20,782 bases of DNA from a virus, in the IMG/VR virus record IMGVR_UViG_3300010299_003042, positions 1 through 20,782 of that record; one strand, given 5' to 3'. The translations under genes and the position numbers were made by a program. Of the stretch, positions 1 through 7,066 are shown piece after piece. The notes beneath the pieces are model-generated. The model saw nothing but the letters and a program-made list of their open reading frames with translations, was not told the DNA's origin and made no database searches. How positions within the stretch are numbered: position 1 is the stretch's first letter; each line of letters starts with the position of its first letter.

Positions 1-2
1 AA

Positions 3-125
3 GGTGAGTATCGTGATCGCCAAGTAGAACTTGCTAAGTTAATCCATAAAGAAGCACATAAAAAGTACTGGGACGAGTATAAAGATACACTTAGAGTAGA
101 CATTGGTAAGTTAGATGAGGAATAA
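3..125 (+). CDS. C-terminal end of an unknown protein (5' partial)
   Basis: An open frame enters from the left edge and ends at TAA 123-125, two bases before the next ATG. About 40 residues are visible, rich in Lys, Glu and Asp, including HKEAHKKYWDEYKDTL, and look helical and soluble. No motif identifies the family. The close spacing suggests co-transcription with the protease that follows. The start lies outside the window. Confidence 0.6.
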   Translation, partial: GEYRDRQVELAKLIHKEAHKKYWDEYKDTLRVDIGKLDEE

Positions 126-127
126 TT

Positions 128-1330
128 ATGTTTAATATTAAAAAAGTTTTTATTGCAGGTAGCATTGTACTACTTAATCTATTGTCTATGCCTGCACAGA
201 GTGTTGCGGCTGCAACATGGACAGGACCAGTTAGTCAGAATGCATTTGTTGATTTATATAAAAATGTAATCGACTCTGTTGTACAAATTGTTGTAATAGC
301 AGAAAATAGCAATGTTAAAGAAGTAATAGAGACTTTACCAAATGATTCGCCCTTTGGTAAACTATTTGAAGAAGAGGGCGAGCAAGTTGTGCCTAAAATG
401 TATGGCGCTGGTTCTGGCTTTGTTGTAACAGAAGATGGTATAGTTTATACTAATCATCATGTTATTTCTGAGAAAGAAGCAGATATGCGAGTAACAGAAA
501 TACATATTATTTGGGAAGATGGTAAAACTAGGCAAGCAGAACTAGTAGCAAGCGACGAAGTTTCTGATTTTGCTATATTACAAATTATTCGAGACGATGA
601 TAGCCCAGAAGAAAAGTTTAGTTATGTTACAATTGGAGATAGTGGCGAGGTATTGCCAGGTCAGTTCGTAGCGGCAATTGGCAGTCCTCTAGATCAAAAT
701 TTTAGTATTACTGCTGGTATTGTTAGTGCTATTAATAGGCAATCTGGGAAGGGTCGTTGGGTAACATATATTCAAACAGATACAGTTATTAATAAAGGAA
801 ACAGCGGCGGCCCTATGTTTAATCTCAACGGCGAAGTTATCGGGATGAACACATTGATAGTTAGTCCGTCGGGTTATTTTATAGGTATTGGCTATGCTGT
901 GCCTTCTAATATTTTTAAAAAGGTTGCAGAAACACTACTAGAAAAAGGCAAAGTTATGCGTCCGTGGATGGGTGCATCTTTATCTAAGCCATCTGATGAA
1001 CTTAGAGACACACTTAATATATCAAAAGAAAAACCAGCAGTTGTAATTATGTCTATTGCACCAAATAGTCCAAGTGATCAATCAGGTTTGCAACAGTATG
1101 ACGTTATAATGTCGGTTGGTTTTACGCCCAAATGTGACGGAGTAACATTGGCTTGTACATCCCAAAATGTTGAGATGACCCTTGAGGAGTTTATTGATTT
1201 TATTTCCGAAAGCGATGTTGGAGACAGAATAGATTTAGACATACGTCGTATAATTGACAAGGAAGCCAAAACATATGAAGATCTAAAAGTGATCCTTATT
1301 TTAGGTAATGTACCACCTAAAGTAGAATAG
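128..1330 (+). CDS. HtrA/DegP-like trypsin-fold serine protease (S1C) with one PDZ domain
   Basis: This is a 400-residue exported serine protease. Residues 1-28 form a signal peptide (Lys-rich start, hydrophobic stretch, AQSVAAA cleavage region). The trypsin-like domain spans about 35-275 and keeps the full triad: His111 in TNHHVIS, Asp147 in VSDFAIL and Ser226 in GNSGGPM. A PDZ-like domain follows from about 280 to 395 (APNSPSDQSGLQQYDVIMSV). Cellular HtrA proteases degrade or refold damaged envelope proteins in the periplasm. A phage copy might process envelope or virion proteins, which is inference. The length fits a single-PDZ member such as DegS rather than two-PDZ DegP. The glutaredoxin gene follows after 15 bases. 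No clear Shine-Dalgarno precedes the ATG, and translation is probably coupled to the upstream gene, whose stop lies two bases before it. Confidence 0.9.
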   Translation: MFNIKKVFIAGSIVLLNLLSMPAQSVAAATWTGPVSQNAFVDLYKNVIDSVVQIVVIAENSNVKEVIETLPNDSPFGKLFEEEGEQVVPKMYGAGSGFVVTEDGIVYTNHHVISEKEADMRVTEIHIIWEDGKTRQAELVASDEVSDFAILQIIRDDDSPEEKFSYVTIGDSGEVLPGQFVAAIGSPLDQNFSITAGIVSAINRQSGKGRWVTYIQTDTVINKGNSGGPMFNLNGEVIGMNTLIVSPSGYFIGIGYAVPSNIFKKVAETLLEKGKVMRPWMGASLSKPSDELRDTLNISKEKPAVVIMSIAPNSPSDQSGLQQYDVIMSVGFTPKCDGVTLACTSQNVEMTLEEFIDFISESDVGDRIDLDIRRIIDKEAKTYEDLKVILILGNVPPKVE

Positions 1331-1332
1331 TT

Positions 1333-1340
1333 TATAAATA
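1333..1340 (+). promoter_or_regulatory. T4-type late promoter box TATAAATA
   Basis: An exact TATAAATA lies between the protease stop and the glutaredoxin ATG. Only five bases separate box and ATG, so a T4-like start site would fall on or beside the A of the ATG and the mRNA would be leaderless. No Shine-Dalgarno is present, which agrees. The function is inferred from the T4 late consensus read by gp55-type sigma factors. Confidence 0.7.
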
Positions 1341-1345
1341 TAAAC

Positions 1346-1579
1346 ATGAAAGTAGAAATTTATAGCAAGGATGCTTGTGGGTATTGCAGTGCCGCTAAAA
1401 CTTTATTCGAGTCAAAAGGCATACAATACCAAGAACATCGTATTGGGTACAACGGTGTCACAAGAGAAACATTATTAGAAAAGGTTCCAACTGCAAGAAC
1501 AGTACCCCAGATTTTTATAAACGACGAGTTGATTGGCGGTTACACAGAACTTTCAAATTGGTTTAAAACATACGCTTAG
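1346..1579 (+). CDS. Glutaredoxin
   Basis: This 77-residue protein has the size of a classic glutaredoxin. The redox motif C11-G-Y-C14 follows a short beta strand (MKVEIYSKDA), the cis-proline motif T52-V53-P54 precedes QIFIND, and the glutathione-binding GG-Y motif is at 64-66. Glutaredoxins use glutathione to reduce disulfides and supply electrons to ribonucleotide reductase. T4-type phages often encode one for dNTP synthesis. It has no signal peptide and should act in the cytoplasm. Its exact late promoter box five bases upstream suggests late expression, which is odd for a purely dNTP-supply role. A redox job during assembly is an alternative. Confidence 0.93.
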   Translation: MKVEIYSKDACGYCSAAKTLFESKGIQYQEHRIGYNGVTRETLLEKVPTARTVPQIFINDELIGGYTELSNWFKTYA

Positions 1580-1615
1580 AATATCATATTAATCCTCTTT
1601 TTAAGGTAATATTTG

Positions 1616-1623
1616 GATAAATA
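1616..1623 (+). promoter_or_regulatory. Probable T4-type late promoter box GATAAATA
   Basis: GATAAATA matches the late consensus at seven of eight positions and lies 20 bases before the ATG at 1644. Unlike the leaderless sites in this window, it leaves room for a leader carrying the purine-rich ribosome site AGAAGGGGAA. Confidence 0.55.
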
Positions 1624-1643
1624 TACTATAGAAGGGGAATTAA

Positions 1644-1931
1644 ATGAGTCGACCAAAACCGGAAGTTCTGTTATCGCACACCGATCAGAACACTTACAAA
1701 AAAGAAGAAGTACTCAGGGCAGAAGCCGTCTGGGCAGTCTTCTATGACGGGCAACCGATTAACCTTAGAAATTCTAACTCGTTAGTTGATTACCCTGGAC
1801 CTAAATATCGAAAAGTTTCTTTCAGCAACCCCGGACATGCACACAACCTTGCAGAAAAACTAAACGAAAAGTTTCACACTGATAAATTTCAAGTTTATCA
1901 ATTAACAGATGGCGAAATTATCACAGAATAA
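1644..1931 (+). CDS. Unknown 95-residue protein
   Basis: I do not recognise the family. The protein is soluble, has no signal peptide or cysteines, and looks like one small alpha/beta domain. Its middle reads AVWAVFYDGQPINLR, and the C-terminal half (GHAHNLAEKLNEKFHTDKFQVYQL) suggests helix then strand. A good ribosome site (AGAAGGGGAA) lies 6-10 bases before ATG, so the start is secure. The next gene begins inside its last eight codons, pointing to translational coupling. Confidence 0.75.
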   Translation: MSRPKPEVLLSHTDQNTYKKEEVLRAEAVWAVFYDGQPINLRNSNSLVDYPGPKYRKVSFSNPGHAHNLAEKLNEKFHTDKFQVYQLTDGEIITE

Positions 1932-2385
1932 TATTCACACATTCATTGCAGATAAGTTCATCGATGACCAACATTTAGTATTAGAAGTACGTCGCGATGA
2001 ACTTACGCATGATGTTATATTTGCTTTACTGTTTGACAATCTGCGTTATAAAGATGGTAAACCATTTGGTTTACGATTAACAAGAGATGGTTTCAAGTGG
2101 ATGAAAAAGCAATATGAAGTTTATGAAATTTCATTAAACAAACAAAGACTATTAGGTAAAGATATACTATATTTGGACAAATACTTAGAATATCCTTACT
2201 ATATCAATGAAGCACCAAAGTCTAGAATGTGGGGGGCAGTACCGAACGCAATACCAAAGAAAAATGCTAGATTATTGCTTTTTGCAGGTAGCGACACATT
2301 AGAGTTAAAGTTATTAGAAGGAAATATTGATCGTTGGGTGGAAAATAGAAAAGCGGGTGAAGAACTAAATATTAGTAAATGCTAA
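1909..2385 (+). CDS. Unknown 158-residue protein
   Basis: The family is not recognised. The gene overlaps the end of its predecessor by 23 bases and has no clear ribosome site of its own, so it is probably translated by coupling. The product is soluble and rich in Lys, Leu and Tyr, with mixed strand and helix (TFIADKFIDDQHLVLEVRRDEL, then DGFKWMKKQYEVYEISLNKQ). The only cysteine is the last residue. A weak hairpin follows the stop. Confidence 0.75.
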   Translation: MAKLSQNNIHTFIADKFIDDQHLVLEVRRDELTHDVIFALLFDNLRYKDGKPFGLRLTRDGFKWMKKQYEVYEISLNKQRLLGKDILYLDKYLEYPYYINEAPKSRMWGAVPNAIPKKNARLLLFAGSDTLELKLLEGNIDRWVENRKAGEELNISKC

Positions 2386-2402
2386 TATAGATATAAAAAA
2401 CC

Positions 2403-2422
2403 CACTATATTTCTAGTGTTTT
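2403..2422 (+). terminator. Weak hairpin terminator
   Basis: CACTA (2403-2407) and TAGTG (2414-2418) can pair across a six-base loop, followed by TTTT. The stem is only 5 bp, but it lies just after a gene stop and before the next promoter, where a terminator is expected. Confidence 0.4.
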
Positions 2423-2441
2423 AAGTTGATATTTGTTAAGA

Positions 2442-2480
2442 TTGACAAAACAAGATTATATACTAAAATATGTATATAAA
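2442..2480 (+). promoter_or_regulatory. Sigma70-like promoter with a second -10-like box
   Basis: TTGACA at 2442-2447 is followed after 16 bases by TAAAAT at 2464-2469. A second -10-like hexamer, TATAAA, starts 11 bases further on at 2475. The 16-base stretch 2464-2479 is repeated exactly in the promoter before the VWA gene. It probably drives the SprT-like gene as an early or middle promoter using host sigma factor. Confidence 0.75.
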
Positions 2481-2500
2481 TTAAGAAATACGGATATAAT

Positions 2501-2950
2501 TTGACCACACAATTAGAACGAATATTAGAAGCACCACTTCCTTCTGATATAGATTGTCTCAATATGCCGTATAGACCTACAAAAAAAGAAATCAACTCCA
2601 CGTTTGACGCAATTAATAACAGTATTTTTGGCGGAATATTGTCAAAACCTAAAATATCGTTATCTCGTTTACGCAATAATACCTGGGGTTGTTGTGACGG
2701 TTCTTGGGAAAATCGAGATGGTAATATGTGGCCATACACCAAGAAAATTACCTTATATTCAATGTATCCCAGCGTTCACGTATTTGCGGCTACATTAGGA
2801 CACGAAATGATTCATCATTGGCAATGGACTGTTCATTCGGTAGAACGCATTGCTCAAGGTAAAAAACCTTTAATGAGCCACGGGCCTACTTTTTATCAAT
2901 GGCGCGGAGTTTTTGAGCAAAAAGGGCTCTGGTTAGCACGTATTTATTAA
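2501..2950 (+). CDS. SprT-like zinc metalloprotease
   Basis: This 149-residue protein has the zinc signature H101-E102-M-I-H105 (LGHEMIHHW) and a likely third ligand, His127 in SHGPTFYQWRG, arranged as in the SprT/Spartan family. SprT-like proteases cleave proteins, often DNA-bound ones, and related genes occur in many T4-type marine phages. The chosen start is TTG at 2501, about 25 bases after the predicted transcription start. No strong Shine-Dalgarno is visible. The first in-frame ATG is codon 22 and would still leave the catalytic domain intact. A CC pair at 64-65 might be structural. Cytoplasmic location is inferred from the absence of a signal peptide. Confidence 0.82.
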   Translation: MTTQLERILEAPLPSDIDCLNMPYRPTKKEINSTFDAINNSIFGGILSKPKISLSRLRNNTWGCCDGSWENRDGNMWPYTKKITLYSMYPSVHVFAATLGHEMIHHWQWTVHSVERIAQGKKPLMSHGPTFYQWRGVFEQKGLWLARIY

Positions 2951-2952
2951 GG

Positions 2953-2991
2953 TTGACAAATGCTCAATACCTTATATAATAGTAATATAAT
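2953..2991 (+). promoter_or_regulatory. Sigma70-like promoter with tandem -10 boxes
   Basis: TTGACA at 2953-2958, a 16-base spacer and a perfect TATAAT at 2975-2980 sit just after the SprT-like stop. A second TATAAT lies at 2986-2991, 11 bases from the first. It drives the AAA+ ATPase gene, with a leader of about 40 bases. Confidence 0.8.
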
Positions 2992-3027
2992 AAATTAATT
3001 CACTCTTACTCAAACGAGGCAAATAAC

Positions 3028-4143
3028 GTGGCAAACGACACAACTTCCGATGTTCGTGCAGTAAGAATCCGTGACGCTCGTATCGAAATACTTCGCGCAA
3101 TGCGTAGAAAGCGTCCAGCATTTGTATGGGGCGGTCCTGGCATTGGTAAGTCAGAATTGGTCCAACAAATTAGTGATTCTCTTGATGGGTATATGATCGA
3201 TCTCCGATTGGCACTTATGGAGCCAACTGATCTGCGCGGTATGCCTTACTATAACAAGGATGCCAACAACATGAGTTGGGCGGCTCCTATTGATTTACCC
3301 TCACAAGAACTGGCTAGCCAGTATCCTGTTGTGGTTCTCTTTTTGGACGAACTTAATAGTGCTCCGCCCAGCGTACAGGCGGCGGCTTACCAACTGATTC
3401 TCAATCGTAGAATTGGTACTTACACTTTGCCTGATAACGTCGTTATTGTAGCGGCAGGTAACCGCGAAACGGACAAGGGCGTAACTTACAAAATGCCTAA
3501 GCCGTTGGCAAACCGCTTCCTTCATATTAACTTGGAAGTAAACTTTGACGACTGGATGAACTGGGCAACTTCTAACCGGATCCATTCAGACGTAGTGGGC
3601 TACCTGGCTTTTGCTAAAGCAGATCTGTATAATTTTGATCCGCGTAGTCCCGACCAGGCGTTTGCTACTCCTCGGACGTGGTCGTTTGTTAGCGAACTTC
3701 TCGAAGACACCGACGAGGATGAGGTGCTCTCTGATAGTCAGATGACCGACTTAATTGCTGGTACTGTAGGTGAGGGCATGGCTGTAAAGTTTATGAATCA
3801 CCGAGGTTACGCCTCACAATTGCCTAATCCTTCAGATGTATTAGCAGGTAAGGTAAAGGATCTCAAGGTGCAAGAAGTTTCAGCACAATACACGCTGACG
3901 GTGAATTTATGCTACGAACTAGCCGAAGCGCACAAGGACATGAAACAGTCTAAGAAGTTGGACGATTGGCATAAAATGGCTGATCACTTCTTTTCGTTCA
4001 TGATGGAGAACTTCCAAACTGAAATGGTAGTTTTGGGTGCTAAGATTGCTCTTAGTAACTACAACCTCCCGTTTGATACAAAGAAGTTGAAAACCTTCAA
4101 AGAGTTCTATAATCGCTACGGTCAGTTGATTATTGATGCGTAA
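3028..4143 (+). CDS. MoxR-type AAA+ ATPase
   Basis: This 371-residue ATPase shows Walker A GGPGIGKS (35-42), Walker B VVLFLDEL with Asp107 and Glu108, sensor-1 AAGN (142-145) and a likely arginine finger Arg163 in KPLANRF. These fit the MoxR/RavA branch of AAA+ proteins. MoxR ATPases act as chaperone-like machines with a VWA-domain partner to load metal or remodel target complexes. The next gene encodes exactly such a partner, so the two probably form one complex in the cytoplasm. The start is GTG at 3028, with GAGG about nine bases upstream. The gene has its own promoter. Its base composition is visibly richer in G and C than the right half of the window. Confidence 0.88.
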   Translation: MANDTTSDVRAVRIRDARIEILRAMRRKRPAFVWGGPGIGKSELVQQISDSLDGYMIDLRLALMEPTDLRGMPYYNKDANNMSWAAPIDLPSQELASQYPVVVLFLDELNSAPPSVQAAAYQLILNRRIGTYTLPDNVVIVAAGNRETDKGVTYKMPKPLANRFLHINLEVNFDDWMNWATSNRIHSDVVGYLAFAKADLYNFDPRSPDQAFATPRTWSFVSELLEDTDEDEVLSDSQMTDLIAGTVGEGMAVKFMNHRGYASQLPNPSDVLAGKVKDLKVQEVSAQYTLTVNLCYELAEAHKDMKQSKKLDDWHKMADHFFSFMMENFQTEMVVLGAKIALSNYNLPFDTKKLKTFKEFYNRYGQLIIDA

Positions 4144-4176
4144 AAACCGCTAAAATCGTGCTTAAAATCGTTAAGG

Positions 4177-4215
4177 TTGACAATATTACGATCTACTGTA
4201 AAATATGTATATAAT
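4177..4215 (+). promoter_or_regulatory. Sigma70-like promoter with tandem -10 boxes
   Basis: TTGACA at 4177-4182 and TAAAAT at 4199-4204 (16-base spacer) are followed by a second TATAAT at 4210-4215, which overlaps the preferred ATG (4214). The stretch 4199-4214 is identical to that in the 2442 promoter. The predicted transcript would begin only a few bases before that ATG. Confidence 0.75.
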
Positions 4216-5491
4216 GAAAGATTACGATATAGCGAATTGCCCTCAGCGTAAGCGACTGGTGTCCAGCCGGGTACGACTACTTATTAACAAACCCTGGTTT
4301 GGTAATATGGTTACTCGTATGAAATTGGTGGATGCCACAGATGCTGGCTGGTGTCATACAGCGGCGACAGATGCACGGCATTTATTTTACAACCGCGATT
4401 TTGTTGCTAGATTAAGAGACGGCGAAGTGGACTTCTTGTTTGGTCACGAACTGCTACATTGCGTTTTTGATCACATAGGTCGACGCAAAGATCGCGACGC
4501 CAAGGTGTGGAATATTGCCAACGACTTTGTTGTTAACAATATTCTTGTTGAAGAGCAGGTCGGCGAACTCATTACTACGATTAAGATTTGTCACGATTAC
4601 AAATACCGAGACATGTCTTCCGAAGAAGTATATGAGGATCTCATGGCTAACGCTACAAAGATCGACATGTCGCAACTCTTAGATCAGCATTTAGATCTCG
4701 ACGGTGGCGAAAGTACTGATGACGATGCTGGTGCAGGTGCTAATCAAAAGAGCAAAGACAGCAAAGACAGCAAAGAAGACGAGCAAGGTCCGCCTGCTTA
4801 TACTGAAGAAGAAAAGAAGAAGTTAAAGGACGAGTTTAAGAACGCAATGATCCAAGCCGCACAGGCAGCCGGAGCAGGCAATGTTCCAAAGAGTGTAAAG
4901 CGGCTGATTAAGGAACTTACAAGTCCTACAATTGATTGGCGAGAACTGCTTAATATGCAGATCCAAAGTATTGTCAGAGAAGACTATACATTTATGAAAC
5001 AGTCTCGTCGTAGTTGGCACTCGGACGCTATACTGCCCGGTATGAATACTGCTGAAACAATCGATGTTGTAGTGGCGTTAGATGCAAGTGGTAGTATTAG
5101 TAATGAAATGTTGCGAGATATGCTTTCCGAAGTAAAAGGTTGCATGTCGCAATACGATGACTTTACAGTAACGGTGTTCTCATTTGATACCGAGGTGTAT
5201 AACTGCGAAAAGTTTGATCCGTGGAACATCGATGATATTGATACATATGAAATTAAAGGCGGTGGTGGTACTGACTTTGAGATATGTTTCAACTACATGA
5301 AAGAAAACGAGATTGAACCAAAGAAGTTTATTATGTTTACAGACGGATATCCGTGGAACTCTTGGGGTGATCCTGATTACTGCGATACAATATTTGTTAT
5401 CCACAGTTATCATAACAAAGAATTTGAAGCGCCTTTTGGACTTACGGCTCATTACGAGCCGCACAGTGAAGGTATAAGGAAGGCGGCTTGA
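4214..5491 (+). CDS. VWA domain protein with N-terminal HExxH metallopeptidase-like domain
   Basis: Counting from ATG 4214 (425 residues), the N-terminal domain has the zinc motif H78-E-L-L-H82 (GHELLHCVFDH), with a possible third ligand Asp in WNIANDFV. A charged, low-complexity linker spans about 160-205 (repeats of SKD). The C-terminal VWA domain has the MIDAS motif DASGS at 290-294, a Thr in GGGGTD near 353 and Asp377 in FTDGYPW. This layout resembles the DUF2201-type putative metallopeptidase plus VWA-like family, known partners of MoxR ATPases. It likely works with the ATPase upstream; the substrate is unknown. An ATG at 4205 in the same frame would lie at or before the transcription start, so 4214 is preferred. 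Confidence 0.85.
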   Translation: MKDYDIANCPQRKRLVSSRVRLLINKPWFGNMVTRMKLVDATDAGWCHTAATDARHLFYNRDFVARLRDGEVDFLFGHELLHCVFDHIGRRKDRDAKVWNIANDFVVNNILVEEQVGELITTIKICHDYKYRDMSSEEVYEDLMANATKIDMSQLLDQHLDLDGGESTDDDAGAGANQKSKDSKDSKEDEQGPPAYTEEEKKKLKDEFKNAMIQAAQAAGAGNVPKSVKRLIKELTSPTIDWRELLNMQIQSIVREDYTFMKQSRRSWHSDAILPGMNTAETIDVVVALDASGSISNEMLRDMLSEVKGCMSQYDDFTVTVFSFDTEVYNCEKFDPWNIDDIDTYEIKGGGGTDFEICFNYMKENEIEPKKFIMFTDGYPWNSWGDPDYCDTIFVIHSYHNKEFEAPFGLTAHYEPHSEGIRKAA

Positions 5492-5562
5492 TACAGGTTT
5501 CGCATACTGCGAAAAGGGAAGTCGGACCCAATCCGGCAAATTTGAAAAAGGTAAATTGTAAA

Positions 5563-5817
5563 ATGACTAAAACTGATAAAGTACTTGAAGCACTCGTGGA
5601 CGGACAGGAACTTACTGCGGCGCAGATCTCATCTCGCTGGGGTGTTGGTAACCCGGGTTCACTTATCCAGAGCCTTCGCTTCCGAGGATACTCTGTATAC
5701 CTCAATACGCACACCGACTCTAAGGGTCGCGTGACTCGCAAGTACCGTCTAGGCACGCCTAGCAAGGCAGTTATTGCAGCCGGCTATCGCGCTCTTGCCA
5801 GCGGTATGGTTGCCTAA
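5563..5817 (+). CDS. Small winged-helix DNA-binding protein
   Basis: This 84-residue protein has a compact helix-turn-helix: KVLEALVDGQELTAAQISSR (6-25) gives the first helices, VGNPGSLIQSLRF (28-40) the recognition helix, and the following strands around YSVYLNTH and RKYRLG the wing. It is basic and has no other domain. It could regulate phage transcription or bind DNA structurally. The frame is open back to a TTG at 5488 that overlaps the VWA stop, but the ATG at 5563 follows a GAAAAAGG ribosome site and begins the conserved-looking part, so it is preferred. A GC-rich hairpin follows the stop. Confidence 0.72.
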   Translation: MTKTDKVLEALVDGQELTAAQISSRWGVGNPGSLIQSLRFRGYSVYLNTHTDSKGRVTRKYRLGTPSKAVIAAGYRALASGMVA

Positions 5818-5837
5818 TAGCAACAATTAAAAATGTT

Positions 5838-5865
5838 GGGGGGTGCAATGCCCCCCGGCACTTTT
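5838..5865 (+). terminator. GC-rich hairpin terminator
   Basis: GGGGGG (5838-5843) pairs with CCCCCC (5851-5856) over a seven-base loop, followed by GGCAC and TTTT. An alternative GTGC/GCAC pairing is possible. It lies just after the winged-helix gene. As no clear promoter is seen before the next gene, partial read-through is likely. Confidence 0.6.
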
Positions 5866-5894
5866 AAATTTATTACTCCCAAAGGTACAAAAAG

Positions 5895-6389
5895 ATGGTA
5901 AAACTAAAGAAAACTGAAAGACTTTTATTTGCAATCCTACTTATTGCGGTTGCAATTATGGCATCTGGTTGCGCTGGTACATACACAAAACAGGATACCG
6001 GAACTGCTATCGGTGCCGCTACAGGTGGTGCTCTTGCTTATGGCCTTGGACAAAACTCAAGCAATAAAGAAATTTGGACCGTTCTTGGTATTGGTCTAGG
6101 CGCGTTGATTGGTAATAATATCGGTCAGCAACTTGACGAACGAGATCGTTTGCTTGCTGGGCAAACAATGCAACGGACTCTCGAAATTGCCCCAGATCGT
6201 CACGTAGGCGGATGGCAGAATCCTAATACAGGTAACTCCGGCACCGTTGTCCCTACTGCTACACATATTAGTTCAAATGGCACGCCGTGTCGAGAGTTTA
6301 CTACTACATTTAATGTCGGTGGGACTCAACAGCAAGGATACGGAACTGCATGTCGCCAAGCAGACGGCAGTTGGCGAATTATTCAATAG
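5895..6389 (+). CDS. Glycine-zipper lipoprotein of the rickettsial 17-kDa surface antigen family
   Basis: The 164-residue product has a lipoprotein signal with lipobox A23-S-G-C26, so it should be lipidated at Cys26 and inserted in the envelope. A glycine-zipper two-helix segment follows (about 36-80: GTAIGAATGGALAYG and LGIGLGALIGNNIGQQ). The soluble tail carries DERDRLLAGQTMQRTLE, PCREF and YGTACRQADGSWRI, with Cys132 and Cys153 as a possible disulfide. These are hallmarks of the 17-kDa outer membrane antigen of Rickettsia and other alphaproteobacteria. A phage copy is probably host-derived and may alter the host surface, for example to exclude competing phages. A ribosome site AAAGG precedes ATG, and a strong terminator follows. 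Confidence 0.85.
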   Translation: MVKLKKTERLLFAILLIAVAIMASGCAGTYTKQDTGTAIGAATGGALAYGLGQNSSNKEIWTVLGIGLGALIGNNIGQQLDERDRLLAGQTMQRTLEIAPDRHVGGWQNPNTGNSGTVVPTATHISSNGTPCREFTTTFNVGGTQQQGYGTACRQADGSWRIIQ

Positions 6390-6412
6390 CATACGTTACA
6401 TTGGGAGAAACT

Positions 6413-6437
6413 AGAGCGCCTTTGGCGCTCTTTTTTT
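6413..6437 (+). terminator. Rho-independent terminator
   Basis: AGAGCGCC (6413-6420) and GGCGCTCT (6424-6431) form an 8-bp stem with loop TTT, followed by a run of seven T. It ends the lipoprotein transcript, and its T-run overlaps the stop of the convergent gene. Confidence 0.92.
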
Positions 6438-6957
6438 ATCCTTGTATTTCTGATTTTAGATATTCAGAAATCTTTGCCTCACACGATCCTGCTTCTTCTA
6501 AAATTGTCACTAGAAAAACCGCTAAAGATTTATAGCCTTCGTCGGTATGCGAACTGTTGAACACGTTCACTCCGGCTTCTGCAATAAACTCAAAGTGTGT
6601 CACTGCTTCGTTATTAATTGCAGGAACATCTGCTTTAATATTTTCTAAATTTTCTAACGCTTTTGTTTCCATCTGTGTTAATAGGTCATACTTATCTCTT
6701 AGTACTTCTCGTATGGTACCAATTTTATTAAGCGCATTACTTTCTGGCTCGAGTGTAGAAAGTACAGCGTCTGTTACATTGATTAGTTTGCTAATATTGT
6801 ATATGGATGCTTGACAACGATTTATCTCTTGTAAAATAAGAGTATTACGTACTTCTTCTGATGTAATTGGTTGCTGTGGTTCTTCTATTTCAGCAAATCC
6901 ATTATTGGTGCCAAATATAAATACTAACAGAAGTAAAAACCCAATATATTTTTTCAT
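6436..6957 (-). CDS. Exported unknown protein, 173 residues
   Basis: The N terminus MKKYIGFLLLLVFIFGTNNG is a clear signal peptide, probably cut after GFA (residue 22), so the mature protein is periplasmic or surface-exposed. The rest is acidic and helical, with long amphipathic stretches (about 40-140) and two cysteines, one near residue 48 and one near 158, that could form a disulfide. I do not recognise the family. It is the only leftward gene in the left half of the window, convergent with the lipoprotein gene and sharing its terminator. AAAGGAT lies before the ATG. Both exported proteins may act together in the envelope, which is inference. Confidence 0.75.
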   Translation of the reverse strand: MKKYIGFLLLLVFIFGTNNGFAEIEEPQQPITSEEVRNTLILQEINRCQASIYNISKLINVTDAVLSTLEPESNALNKIGTIREVLRDKYDLLTQMETKALENLENIKADVPAINNEAVTHFEFIAEAGVNVFNSSHTDEGYKSLAVFLVTILEEAGSCEAKISEYLKSEIQG

Positions 6958-6975
6958 GGTGTTATCCTTTCTAGG

Positions 6976-7018
6976 TTGACAACTTTATAAAATATACTGT
7001 ATAATATACTAATATAAT
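6976..7018 (+). promoter_or_regulatory. Sigma70-like promoter with tandem -10 boxes
   Basis: TTGACA at 6976-6981 is followed after 18 bases by TATAAT at 7000-7005 preceded by TG, and by a second TATAAT at 7013-7018. AGGTTGACAA around the -35 matches the 2953 and 4177 promoters. It drives the three-gene run starting at 7067. Confidence 0.75.
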
Positions 7019-7066
7019 GTTGTATAAAATATTTAGTATAAAGATTTATTTAAGGAGATTCACATA

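Noticed and set aside
5488-5562. TTG-initiated N-terminal extension of the winged-helix protein
   Set aside because: The ATG at 5563 has a ribosome site and begins the foldable domain. The extension has no conserved-looking sequence and overlaps the previous stop.
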